In this document: positions 31,777 to 40,289 of the stretch, in pieces
Layout of the letters: each line of letters opens with the position of its first letter
How positions within the stretch are numbered: the first letter of the stretch is position 1
Origin: Trebonia sp050013875
GTDB lineage: Bacteria; Actinomycetota; Actinomycetes; Streptosporangiales; Streptosporangiaceae
DNA: 64,000 nucleotides
Assembly (NCBI GenBank): GCA_050013875.1
Contig: JBEKEK010000042.1
Span: 1-64,000, forward strand
Reading direction: 5' to 3'
Position numbers and translations under genes: made by a program
The notes under the pieces: model-generated
Seen by the model: only the letters and a program-made list of their open reading frames with translations
Database searches by the model: none
Told to the model about the DNA's origin: nothing

Positions 31777-32835
31777 ATGCAGACCAGCGACACGAGCGGA
31801 CAGCAGGCGCGCATCCTGCTTGTCGATGATGATCCTGCCCTTGGCGGCTACCTGACCCGGGTGCTGCGCACGGGGGGCTTTGACGTGGCGCACGAGCTGG
31901 ACGCTCACTCCGGGTTGTCCCGCGTCAAGGCTGAGCAGTGGGACCTGCTCATCACCGATATCGAGCTGCCGGGGATGAGCGGGCTCGAGCTGCTTGAGCG
32001 AGTCAGGGAGGTGGCGCCAGACCTGCCGGTGGCGGTGCTGACCGGCCATCCCTCGGTGGACTACGCGGTATCGGCGCTGCGCGGCGAGGCCGCTGAGTTC
32101 CTGAGCAAGCCGGTCAGCGCGGGAGACCTGCTTGCCAAGGCCGCCCAGCTGATCGAGTCCGGCCGTGCGGCCAGGGACTCCCGCCGGGAGAAGGTCCTCG
32201 CCATCGGCGCGCACCCGGATGACGTGGAGATCGGCGCCGGCGGCACGCTGGCCGCGCATGGCGCGGCGGGCGACGCGGTGGCCATCCTGACCCTGTCCCG
32301 CGGTGCCATCGGCGGCGATAAGGCCAAACGGGCGCGCGAATCGCAGGAGGCGGCCGGCATCATCGGCGCCAGCCTGTTCCTGATGGACCTGGAGGACACC
32401 CGGATCCCCGAGGGCAACCCGACGATCGGCCTCATCGAGGAGGTCATCGCGCAAACCGAGCCGACCATCGTCTACACGCACTCCCTGCACGACCTCCACC
32501 AGGATCATCGCAGCACCCATCGGGCGGCGATGGTCGCCTGCCGGCGGATTGGCCGCATCTACTGCTTCCAGTCCCCGTCGGCCACCGTCGACTACCGCCC
32601 CAACTACTTCGTCAGCATTGACGACTACGTGGGCCGCAAGCTCAAGGTCATCGACGCTTTCCGCTCGCAGGCCAGCATCCGCGACTACATGGAGCCCGAG
32701 TTGATTACCTCGACCGCCCGCTACTGGGCCAGGTACTGCGCTGGCACTCACGCCGAGCCTTTCGAGACGATGAGGGACCACGCCGGCACTGAGGCGCCGA
32801 AGCAGGGCGGCAGCGACCTGGCAGGGAAGCTGTGA
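31777..32835 (+). CDS. Response-regulator receiver / PIG-L (LmbE) deacetylase fusion
   Basis: The product is 352 residues. The receiver domain spans 1-125: ARILLVDDDPALGGYLTRVL, phosphoacceptor D61 in DLLITDIELPG, the Thr position in VAVLTGHPS and the Lys in FLSKPVSAGDLL. From residue 140 a PIG-L domain begins, with zinc/catalytic AHPDDVEIGAGG (H146, D148, D149) and the distal HSLHDLHQDHRSTHR. PIG-L enzymes remove N-acetyl groups from amino sugars (MshB, PIG-L). The fusion implies phosphorylation-gated deacetylation. Start ATG 31777 follows a GGGGGG run. It is the first gene of the operon; the next start overlaps its stop by four bases. Confidence 0.9.
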   Translation: MQTSDTSGQQARILLVDDDPALGGYLTRVLRTGGFDVAHELDAHSGLSRVKAEQWDLLITDIELPGMSGLELLERVREVAPDLPVAVLTGHPSVDYAVSALRGEAAEFLSKPVSAGDLLAKAAQLIESGRAARDSRREKVLAIGAHPDDVEIGAGGTLAAHGAAGDAVAILTLSRGAIGGDKAKRARESQEAAGIIGASLFLMDLEDTRIPEGNPTIGLIEEVIAQTEPTIVYTHSLHDLHQDHRSTHRAAMVACRRIGRIYCFQSPSATVDYRPNYFVSIDDYVGRKLKVIDAFRSQASIRDYMEPELITSTARYWARYCAGTHAEPFETMRDHAGTEAPKQGGSDLAGKL

Positions 32836-33863
32836 TCCCCGGACCGCGCGGGGCGAGCGATGCCGGCCGGCCGCTTCGCGTGTTGGTCACGGGGGCCGGC
32901 GGGCCGGCCGCGATCGCCGCGATGAAGTCGCTGGGTGCCGATCCCTCGGTCGAGCTGCTGGCCGCGGACATGGACCCCTGGGCGGCCGGGCTCTACCTGG
33001 TGCCGCCCCCGGCGCGGACGCTGATCCCGGCCGGGGCTGACCCGGATTTCACGTCCCTGCTGCTTGCGCGGTGCCAGGCGCTCCGCGTGGACGTCGTGCT
33101 GCCGACCGTTGACGCGGAGCTGCGGCCGCTGGCCCAAGCCCGCCCGCTGTTCGCGGCCGCGGGGATCGACCTGCTGCTCGCGCCCGCCCAGGCGCTTGAC
33201 GTCATCCTCGACAAGCTCGCGCTCGCGCAGCGCTGCGCCGGGGTCGTCCGCGTCCCCGCGACCGAGCTGTTCGGGCCCGCCGTCGACCCGGCCCTGCTGA
33301 CCTACCCGGTCATCGTCAAGCCGCGGACCGGCAGCGGGTCCCGTGGCGTCATCACGGTCGGCTCCGCCGCCGAACTGGCCGCCCTGCGGCGATCGCCGGC
33401 CCTGATCGTGCAGGAGTTCCTGCCGGGTGAGGAGTACTCCATCGACGTGCTGGCCGACGCGGGCGGGCACGTGATCGCGTCGGTACCCCGGCTGCGGGCC
33501 CGGGTCGACTCCGGCGTCTCCGTGGGCGGCCGCAGTGTCCACGACGAAGAGCTGTCGTCGTTCGGCCGGGCCGTCGCGGAGGCGACGGGCATCAGCTACG
33601 TCGCGAACGTCCAGTGCAAGCGCGACGCGGCCGGACGCCCCGCGCTGCTCGAGGTGAACCCGCGAATGCCGGGCACCCTCGGCCTCACCATCGCCAGCGG
33701 TGTCGACATGCCACGGCTCGCGCTCGCTGCTCTTCGCGGGCAGCCGCTCCCGGCCACGATCGGCTTCCGCGAACGCGCCGTGGTCCGCTTCCTCGACGAG
33801 CGCGTCCTTGATCCCGCCGACATCGCGAACGTCGGCCGTGATCTGAGCGGATCGCCGTCATGA
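32832..33863 (+). CDS. ATP-grasp ligase (carbamoyl-phosphate-synthase-like fold)
   Basis: The product is 343 residues from GTG 32832 (GTGA overlap with the PIG-L gene). The preATP-grasp Rossmann part is RVLVTGAGGPAAIAAMKSLG, then LLAADMDPWAAGLYLVPP. ATP-binding follows in TYPVIVKPRTGSGSRGV and LIVQEFLPGEEYSIDVLAD. The metal site lies in LLEVNPRMPGTLGLT. Such enzymes join a carboxylate to an amine or thiol through an acyl phosphate. With a deacetylase upstream and a glycosyltransferase downstream, it may acylate the freed amine of an amino sugar; this is inference. Confidence 0.88.
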   Translation: MIPGPRGASDAGRPLRVLVTGAGGPAAIAAMKSLGADPSVELLAADMDPWAAGLYLVPPPARTLIPAGADPDFTSLLLARCQALRVDVVLPTVDAELRPLAQARPLFAAAGIDLLLAPAQALDVILDKLALAQRCAGVVRVPATELFGPAVDPALLTYPVIVKPRTGSGSRGVITVGSAAELAALRRSPALIVQEFLPGEEYSIDVLADAGGHVIASVPRLRARVDSGVSVGGRSVHDEELSSFGRAVAEATGISYVANVQCKRDAAGRPALLEVNPRMPGTLGLTIASGVDMPRLALAALRGQPLPATIGFRERAVVRFLDERVLDPADIANVGRDLSGSPS

Positions 33864-34591
33864 GCGAGGGCGGCGTCTGCGGGCTCGCACTCGACGAGGA
33901 CTTTCACGTGCACTCCACGTTCTCGGACGGGAAGAGCTCGCTCGCGGAGAACGTGCAGGCCGCGCGGGAGCGCGCGCTGCGCACGCTGTGCCTGGCGGAG
34001 CACGTCCGGCGGGACACCGAATGGCTGCCGGAGTTCACCGCCGCGGTGGCCCCGTTCCGGCGGCAGCAGGGGCCGCGGGTCCTGGCCGGTGCCGAGGCCA
34101 AGATCCTCGACACCTCTGGCCGGCTCGACCTGCCGCCCGGCCTCGACGGCATCGACCTGGTGCTGATCGCCGACCATCAGTTCCCCGGCGATGACGGCCC
34201 GGTCCACCCGGCGCAGGCGCGGGAGGCCATCGCCAGCGGCGGGATGACCGGGGCCGACGCGATTGAGCAGCTGTGCGCGGCGACCGCGAACGCGCTGGGC
34301 GCCACCGATCGGCGGTGCCTGCTCGCTCACCTGTTCAGCGTGCTGCCCAAGATGGGGCTTGACGAGGCCATGGTGCCCGAACCGGTGCTGGCCGAATTGG
34401 CCAGGAGGGTCACCATCGCGGGAGCGATGGTCGAGATCAATGAGAAATGGGCGTGCCCGTCCCCGCGCACGGTCACCGCCCTAGCGCGGGCGGACGTCCA
34501 GGTGGTGGCGGGCAGCGACAGCCACCACTGTCGTGACGTCGGCGTCTATCGCTCGGTCCGGCTGACCGCGGGCGCCGGAGCCAGGGCCTGA
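33860..34591 (+). CDS. PHP-domain metal-dependent hydrolase
   Basis: The product is 243 residues and overlaps the ATP-grasp gene by four bases (ATGA). The PHP signature is DFHVHSTFSDGKSSLAENV, with LCLAEHVRRDTEW, LAGAEAKILDTSG, LIADHQFPGDDG and the final metal motif VVAGSDSHHCRDVGVY. The domain uses three metal ions for phosphoester hydrolysis; relatives include histidinol phosphatase, CpsB-type phosphatases and nucleotidases. In this operon a sugar-phosphate or phosphoprotein substrate is plausible but unproven. Confidence 0.88.
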   Translation: MSEGGVCGLALDEDFHVHSTFSDGKSSLAENVQAARERALRTLCLAEHVRRDTEWLPEFTAAVAPFRRQQGPRVLAGAEAKILDTSGRLDLPPGLDGIDLVLIADHQFPGDDGPVHPAQAREAIASGGMTGADAIEQLCAATANALGATDRRCLLAHLFSVLPKMGLDEAMVPEPVLAELARRVTIAGAMVEINEKWACPSPRTVTALARADVQVVAGSDSHHCRDVGVYRSVRLTAGAGARA

Positions 34592-34596
34592 CCACC

Positions 34597-36090
34597 ATGG
34601 TGCATGGTCTTATCCTCGGCGGCGAATGGATTCTCGTCGCGGTGGTGCTGGCAGCAGCGGCCCCCGAGGTCGCCGCGGCCTGGCAGTTCCTCCTGGCGGC
34701 CTGCCACTACTTTCGCAACCACTACGGTGCCTGCCGGCCGTTCTTCCCGCGGACCGCGGTGCTGATCCCCGCCTGGAACGAGGGGGCGGTGATCGGGGAA
34801 TCGATCGACCGGCTGGCGAAGGCCGAATACCCGCGGGAAAGCTTGCGGATCTTCGTGGTTGACGACGCCAGCACCGACCAGACCTCCCAGGTGGTGAGGG
34901 CAAAAGAAGTGCAGTACCCGGGGCAGGTGGTGCACCTGCGCCGGGAGCGGGGCGGCCAGGGCAAGGCGCACACGCTCAACCACGGCCTGGCCGTCATCCT
35001 CGACGACGACTGGATGCAGGCCCTGCTGATCACGGACGCCGACGTCATCTTCGAGCCCGCCGCGCTCCGCATGATGACACGGCACCTCGCCGACCCCCGG
35101 GTGGGCTCCGTCACCTCCTGCATCAAGGAGGGCAGCCGTCCGGGCAACTACCTGACCCGCTTCATCGGCTATGAGTACGTCACGGCGCAGAGCGCCGCCC
35201 GGCGCGGGCAGAACGTCCTGGGCGCACTCGCGTGCCTGGCGGGCGGCGCGCAGCTGCACTCGCGGGCAAACCTGCTCGCCCTCGGCGGCCGGATCGACAC
35301 CTCCACGCTGGCTGAGGACACGATCACCACCTTCGAGACCCAGTTGCGCGGGCACCGGGTCGTCTTCGAGCCGCACGCCATCTGCTGGGCGGAGGAGCCC
35401 GGCGCCATCGCGGCACTGTGGAAGCAGCGGCTCCGCTGGGCACGCGGCAACGTGACGGTGACCTTCCGGTACCGGCGGCTCTGGTTCCGGCGGTCGCGCG
35501 CGCACCACCTCGGCGGCATCAGCTTCGGCATCAACTGGTTCTGCCTGTTCCTCCAGCCGGTCTTCATGATCACATCGTCGGCGGCGCTGCTCACGTTGTA
35601 CTTCGCGGGCTCGCCGCACGTCTGGCCGGCGTTCCGCGTGCTCTGGATCATCAACGCCGCCACCTACATCTTCATCACCGGCTTCGCACTGCTCATCGAC
35701 CCGAGCACGGCGCGGCGGTGCTGGCGCCAGGCACTGGTATATCCCGGCGCGGTGAACCTGGCCATCATCGTCTATACCTGCTTTCCCCGCCTCTTCCAGG
35801 CGGCGACCCGCCGGTTCTTCGCCGCGTCGCACCTGCCCCCGCCCCATGTGAGCTGGGTCATCGTCTTCGTCTACGCCTGGCTGGGCGGGTCGCTGGCCGT
35901 GGCCTACCTGGCGAAGGTGGTCGAGCAGAAACGGGGAGGCCGGCTGATCAGCGCGATCATCCTCTACATCGTCGGCTACGGGACGCTGCTGTGCGCCTGC
36001 ACGTTCGCCTCCTACATCAAGGCGCTGCGGGGGGCGGAGATGAGATGGGACAAGACGGAGAAGACCGGAAAGATGACCATCCCGACGTGA
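34597..36090 (+). CDS. Polytopic family-2 glycosyltransferase (processive type)
   Basis: The product is 497 residues. An N-terminal TM helix (about 5-27) precedes the GT2 domain: TAVLIPAWNEGAVIGESIDRL, IFVVDDASTDQTSQVV, LLITDADVIF (DxD), TLAEDTITTFETQLRG (ED) and the acceptor/processivity motif KQRLRWARG (Q-x-x-R-W). At least five TM helices follow (about 307-335, 345-367, 384-405, 423-445 and 452-476). This is the layout of cellulose, hyaluronan, NodC and PgaC-like synthases that make and extrude a polysaccharide. Its stop overlaps the start of the next small gene by four bases. Confidence 0.9.
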   Translation: MVHGLILGGEWILVAVVLAAAAPEVAAAWQFLLAACHYFRNHYGACRPFFPRTAVLIPAWNEGAVIGESIDRLAKAEYPRESLRIFVVDDASTDQTSQVVRAKEVQYPGQVVHLRRERGGQGKAHTLNHGLAVILDDDWMQALLITDADVIFEPAALRMMTRHLADPRVGSVTSCIKEGSRPGNYLTRFIGYEYVTAQSAARRGQNVLGALACLAGGAQLHSRANLLALGGRIDTSTLAEDTITTFETQLRGHRVVFEPHAICWAEEPGAIAALWKQRLRWARGNVTVTFRYRRLWFRRSRAHHLGGISFGINWFCLFLQPVFMITSSAALLTLYFAGSPHVWPAFRVLWIINAATYIFITGFALLIDPSTARRCWRQALVYPGAVNLAIIVYTCFPRLFQAATRRFFAASHLPPPHVSWVIVFVYAWLGGSLAVAYLAKVVEQKRGGRLISAIILYIVGYGTLLCACTFASYIKALRGAEMRWDKTEKTGKMTIPT

Positions 36091-36242
36091 CGACCGAATC
36101 AGGGGAGCGCCATGAGCTTGAGGTCTTCGCGGAAGAGATCCACGCGGCGGTCAGGTACGAGCGGGGCCTGGTGGTGAAGGCACTCGCGGTGCTTGCCGTG
36201 CTGGCCGTCATCGTTATCGTGCGCACCCTGTATTTCGGCTGA
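36087..36242 (+). CDS. Small single-pass membrane protein (51 aa)
   Basis: GTG 36087 overlaps the glycosyltransferase stop (GTGA). The peptide has an acidic/amphipathic N-terminus (TTESGERHELEVFAEEIHAA) and one TM helix (ALAVLAVLAVIVIVRTLYFG) ending at the C-terminus. Overlap and composition argue that it is real although short. It could be a partner subunit of the glycosyltransferase, as small membrane proteins are in several polysaccharide synthases, or a link to the sensor kinase encoded next. No family is recognised. Confidence 0.7.
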   Translation: MTTESGERHELEVFAEEIHAAVRYERGLVVKALAVLAVLAVIVIVRTLYFG

Positions 36243-36299
36243 GCGGCTTTTCGCGTTACCAAGCACTTCGCGTTACGGCGATTGCACAGGAGGGGGGCG

Positions 36300-38756
36300 G
36301 TGCCGGTGGCGCTACGGAGAATCGGGAAGCTGCGCAGGTCGACCGTCGTGTCCCTGGCCGCCCTGGTGCTCACAGCGGGCGCGTCCGCCGTCGCGCTGAC
36401 CGCGGCGTCCGACAGCCGGGACTCCGGCTACGAGCTGTCCGGGCGCCTCGTGCCCGCCGCCGCCGCGGCGAACGACCTGCTCCGCAGGTTCGCGGCTCAG
36501 CAGGCAACGCTGCGCGCCGCGGTGACGAGCGGTAACGCGAACGAGCTCGCGGCGGTGCATGTCGAGGGCGCCCAGCTACTCAAGGATGAGGCCGCGGTCG
36601 CCTCCCTTGCCCATGGCGACCAGGCGATGACGGCGCGCGCTGACGCCACCAGGTCGGCCTACCGGGTCTGGCTCGCCAGCGTCGCGGATCCGCAGGTCAC
36701 GGCCATGAACCGTGGTGACGTCGCGGCCGCGCGAGCGATCCAGGCGGATGTGGGGCTCGGCCGTCCCTCCGTGCTCGCCGTCAGGACCGCCGGTCTCGCG
36801 CTGCAATCAGAGATCACCGCGCAGGAGCAGTCGGTCACCGACGGGCTAGGCCGCCTCTACAACATTCAGCTGGCCGCGCTGATCGCGATGATCGTGGTGG
36901 TCGCGTCGGTGGCCGCCGTCATCATCGTGGATGTCCGGCGCGCCCTGGTACGCCCGTTCATGGAACTGAACACCGCGGTCGCCGCGGTGGCGAACGGCAG
37001 CTACGCGACCCGCATTCCCACGGTGGGTCACGCCGAGCTGACCGACCTGAGCCGCGATATCGAGTTGATGCGCACCAGGCTGGTGGCGGCTCTTGACGAA
37101 CGGGAACGAGCGCAGGACAGCGCGCGGAGCCTGTTCGACCTGGCGCCCGACGCCATGGTCGCGGTCGCCGCGGACGGCATCATCACGATGGGAAACGCCC
37201 AGGCTGTGCAGTTGTATGGGTACACCGTGGACGAACTGGCCGGCCGGCACTTCAAGACCCTGCTGCCCGAGGAGTGGCGGGCGGGCCTGGCGAGCTACCT
37301 CGGCGACCGGCGGTCCCGGCCGGCCGGCCGGGAGATCGCGTCGGCCGGGCTGCGCCGCGACGGTACCACGTTCCCGGCCGAAGTCCGGCTGAGCTGGCTG
37401 CCCACCGGCCAGGGGACGCTGGTCGTCGCCGCGGTCAGGGATGTCTCCGAGCGGCTGGCGATGGAAGCCGAGGCTGAACGTCTCCGGTCCGCCGCGGAGC
37501 AGGAGCGCCTCCAGCAGCGGCTGCAGCAGTCGCGGCGGCTGGAAAGCCTAGGTCAGCTCGTCGGCGGGGTCGCGCACGATTTCAACAACCTGCTCAATGT
37601 GATCGCGGGCTACGCGGACTTCACCGCGGAGCAGCTCGGTGCGCTCGCGCAGGAAGATGAAAGAATCCAGCCCGTGCTGGCCGACGTCGAGCAGGTCAGG
37701 ACTGCGGCGCAGCAGGCGATCCGGGTGACCCGCCAGCTGCTGACCTTCTCAAGGAGCGACCCGGCCAGACGGGAAGTGCTCGACATGAACGAGGTGGTCG
37801 AGAACGCCGGTCAGCTGCTGCGCCGGTCCCTTGGCGAGCAGGTTAACCTGGTCATCGCGGCCGCGCCCGGCCTTTGGCGGGTCGAGGCCGACCGTGGTCA
37901 GCTCGAGCAGGTCCTGGTGAATGTGGCACTGAACGCGCGCGACGCGATGATGCCGGGCGGCGGCCGCCTGACCATCGAGACGGGCAACGCCGAGGTGGAC
38001 GCCGCCTATGCCGCGCAGCGGCCCGGCCTCAAGTCCGGGCGCTACTCCCGGCTCGTGGTGTCGGACACCGGGACGGGCATGGATGCCGCGACCATCGAGC
38101 GCGTCTTCGAGCCGTTCTTCTCGACCAAGGAGCGCGGCCGGGGGACCGGCCTCGGGCTTGCCACCGTGTACGGGATCGTGACGGGCCTCGGCGGCACCAT
38201 CGACATCTACTCGGAGAAGGGGCTCGGCACCACCGTGAGCGTGCTCCTGCCCGTCACCGAGCAGGTCGTGGTGGCCGCCGCGGAACCCGAGCGCCCGCGC
38301 GGGGATCTGCGCGGTCACGGCGAGGCGATCCTGCTTGTCGAGGACGAGGAGAGCCTGCGCACGATGGCGGCCCGGATCCTGGCCCGCAACGGCTACCTGG
38401 TCTCCGCGGCGGGAAGCGGTGCCGAGGCCGTCCGCCGGGCCGTCGATCTCGCCAACCCCGTCGACCTGCTGGTCAGCGACATGATCATGCCGGGGATGCT
38501 TGGCATCGAGGTCGTGGCGAGGGTCCGCGCTGCCCGCCCACGGGTACCCGCCCTCTTCATTTCCGGCTACGCGCAGCAGGTACTTGATTTCCACGGCATC
38601 CCCGCGCAGGACCACGACATCTTGCAGAAGCCCTTCACGGAAACCGACTTGCTCAGCCGGGTGCGCCAGGCACTCAACCGCGCCAGCATTCCCGCCCAGC
38701 GAGAACACGCGCCTTCCGACCAGCGGGAACCCGCGCCCGACGTGAGGCGGCAGTAG
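36300..38756 (+). CDS. Hybrid sensor histidine kinase (TM sensor-HAMP-PAS-HisKA-HATPase-REC)
   Basis: The product is 818 residues from GTG 36300, fixed by AGGAGG at 36288-36293. TM1 is at about 14-36 and TM2 at about 187-212. Between them is a four-helix-bundle-like extracytoplasmic region of about 150 residues. HAMP, then a PAS domain (LFDLAPDAMVAVAADGIITMG) follow. The HisKA phosphoacceptor is H426 in VGGVAHDFNNLLN; the ATPase has NVALNARDAM, SDTGTGMD and GTGLGLATVYGI. The C-terminal receiver has D727 in LLVSDMIMPG. This architecture can feed phosphate to the receiver of the PIG-L fusion in the same operon. Confidence 0.92.
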   Translation: MPVALRRIGKLRRSTVVSLAALVLTAGASAVALTAASDSRDSGYELSGRLVPAAAAANDLLRRFAAQQATLRAAVTSGNANELAAVHVEGAQLLKDEAAVASLAHGDQAMTARADATRSAYRVWLASVADPQVTAMNRGDVAAARAIQADVGLGRPSVLAVRTAGLALQSEITAQEQSVTDGLGRLYNIQLAALIAMIVVVASVAAVIIVDVRRALVRPFMELNTAVAAVANGSYATRIPTVGHAELTDLSRDIELMRTRLVAALDERERAQDSARSLFDLAPDAMVAVAADGIITMGNAQAVQLYGYTVDELAGRHFKTLLPEEWRAGLASYLGDRRSRPAGREIASAGLRRDGTTFPAEVRLSWLPTGQGTLVVAAVRDVSERLAMEAEAERLRSAAEQERLQQRLQQSRRLESLGQLVGGVAHDFNNLLNVIAGYADFTAEQLGALAQEDERIQPVLADVEQVRTAAQQAIRVTRQLLTFSRSDPARREVLDMNEVVENAGQLLRRSLGEQVNLVIAAAPGLWRVEADRGQLEQVLVNVALNARDAMMPGGGRLTIETGNAEVDAAYAAQRPGLKSGRYSRLVVSDTGTGMDAATIERVFEPFFSTKERGRGTGLGLATVYGIVTGLGGTIDIYSEKGLGTTVSVLLPVTEQVVVAAAEPERPRGDLRGHGEAILLVEDEESLRTMAARILARNGYLVSAAGSGAEAVRRAVDLANPVDLLVSDMIMPGMLGIEVVARVRAARPRVPALFISGYAQQVLDFHGIPAQDHDILQKPFTETDLLSRVRQALNRASIPAQREHAPSDQREPAPDVRRQ

Positions 38757-38759
38757 CAC

Positions 38760-38793
38760 ATGAACCACCTGAGCGGATGAACCAGCTGAGCGG
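38760..38793 (+). repeat. 17-base tandem duplication creating a leader mini-ORF
   Basis: ATGAACCACCTGAGCGG (38760-38776) is repeated with one change at 38777-38793. The first ATG opens six codons (MNHLSG), and its TGA (38778-38780) overlaps the true ATG 38777 of the phosphatase gene. This arrangement allows termination-reinitiation coupling. Confidence 0.65.
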
Positions 38794-39376
38794 CGTAGCT
38801 CGCCTCGCGAACAGGTTCAGCGTCATGCGGCACGGGCAGAGCAAGGCGAACGTGGCCGGCCTCATCGTGAGCCGGATCGAGAATGACCGGCGCGGTGAGT
38901 ATGGGCTATCGGAACTCGGCCGCCAGCAGGCGCTCGCGGCGGCGCGGGACTGCGGCCTGCCGGTGGACACGCTTATCTGCTCGTCGGACTTCTCCCGCGC
39001 GCGGGAGACCGCGGAGATCATGCGCGCGCAGCTGGGCGCGGCCGAGGTCGTCATCGCCGCGGCGCTGCGCGAGCGGTGCTTCGGTGTCTGGGAAGGATCG
39101 CCGACCGGCAACTACGCACGGGTCTGGGCAGTCGACGAGACCAACCAAGACGATGCCGACGGCAATGTCGAGCCGGTGGCGGCCGTGCTCGAACGCATGA
39201 GCGAGCTAGTTGTGGATCTGGACCGGCGGTACTCCGGTCGCGACATCCTCCTGGTGTCCCACGGGGATCCGCTGCAGATCCTGCAAGCCGGGTTCCTGCG
39301 GATCGACCCATCGAGGCACCGGAGCCTGCCCGCGCTTGCGACCGCGGAGATCCGCCGCCTTCGGCTAAGCCCGTGA
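38777..39376 (+). CDS. Histidine phosphatase (phosphoglycerate mutase-like) family protein
   Basis: The product is 199 residues. The catalytic RHG motif is FSVMRHGQSKAN, followed by SELGRQQALAAARDCG, TLICSSDFSRARETAEIM, LRERCFGVWEG and the second catalytic His in ILLVSHGDPLQILQ. All catalytic residues are present. Being last in the PIG-L/kinase operon, it may remove a phosphate from a sugar intermediate, or act as a phosphohistidine phosphatase of SixA type; SixA proteins are shorter, so the sugar role is favoured. It ends flush with the convergent HAD gene. Confidence 0.88.
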   Translation: MNQLSGVARLANRFSVMRHGQSKANVAGLIVSRIENDRRGEYGLSELGRQQALAAARDCGLPVDTLICSSDFSRARETAEIMRAQLGAAEVVIAAALRERCFGVWEGSPTGNYARVWAVDETNQDDADGNVEPVAAVLERMSELVVDLDRRYSGRDILLVSHGDPLQILQAGFLRIDPSRHRSLPALATAEIRRLRLSP

Positions 39377-40093
39377 TTACGGCAGCAGCGCCGGCCCGGG
39401 CGCGGGCTCGTCGAAGCGGACGCCGATCTCGTCGAGGCGGGAGAGCATCTCGGCCGGGTCGGCGTACACCCGGTAGGCGCCCGCCCGCTCGAGCTCTTCG
39501 CGCCCGTACCCGCCCGACTGCAGGCCGATGCCGAGTGAGCCGGCCCGGCGCGCGGCGAGCAGGTCCCAGACGCTGTCCCCGACCACCATGGCGTGCCGCG
39601 GTTCCACCTCGAGCAGCGACGCGGCCGCCAGGAACAGGTCCGGATCGGGCTTGGCGTGCCGCACCAGGTCCCTGGTCACCATGGGAGTGTCCACCGGCAG
39701 CCCGAGCAGCTCAAGGGCGGGGCGTGCGGTTGCCGCGTACCCGCTGGTGGCGATCGCCCACTTCACGCCCGCGTCGGTCAGCGCGGCCAGCAGCTCGCGC
39801 GCGCCCGGCAGCGCGCTGACCGAAGCCATCTGCTTGCGGTACTCGACCGCGTGCGCCTGCTGCAGCCGCGTGATCTCCTCCGGCGACAGGGTCCGGCCGG
39901 TCTCCCGCAGCAGCGCCTGCACGAAAAGCCCGCCGCTCATCCCGATCCGCCGGTGAATCCGCCAGACCGACAGGTCGATGCCGATATCGCTGAGCGCCGC
40001 GCGCCAGGCGATCACATGCTGGTAGACGCTGTCGATCAGCGTCCCGTCAAGGTCGAACAGAAAGGATGGCACCGGTGCCTGCGGATATTCCAC
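39377..40093 (-). CDS. HAD-superfamily phosphatase (phosphoglycolate/sugar phosphatase type)
   Basis: The product is 238 residues from GTG 40093; the open frame extends further, but motif I starts right after this codon. Motif I is SFLFDLDGTLIDS, the cap helix region is MSGGLFVQALLRETGRTLSPEE, motif II IATSGY, motif III lysine in HAKPDPDLFLAAA and motif IV MVVGDSVWDLLAARRAG. A CAGAAT box six bases upstream suggests a leaderless start. The substrate is uncertain: phosphoglycolate or small sugar phosphates are typical for this group. Confidence 0.88.
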   Translation of the reverse strand: MEYPQAPVPSFLFDLDGTLIDSVYQHVIAWRAALSDIGIDLSVWRIHRRIGMSGGLFVQALLRETGRTLSPEEITRLQQAHAVEYRKQMASVSALPGARELLAALTDAGVKWAIATSGYAATARPALELLGLPVDTPMVTRDLVRHAKPDPDLFLAAASLLEVEPRHAMVVGDSVWDLLAARRAGSLGIGLQSGGYGREELERAGAYRVYADPAEMLSRLDEIGVRFDEPAPGPALLP

Positions 40094-40289
40094 GCGATCA
40101 TTCTGCCACGCCCCTGCTCGGCGCCATGGCTGTGCCCGGTGTCGATGCGCCCGACAGCCAACACAAGGGGTTCTTTGCATAGCTCCCGGACATTGCATAG
40201 CTCCCGGACAAAATGAAACGATCCAATGAGGTAAAAAGTGTCCGGCCGCTATGTAAAGTCGAAAACATGTCCGCGAGCCAGGCCCGCGG

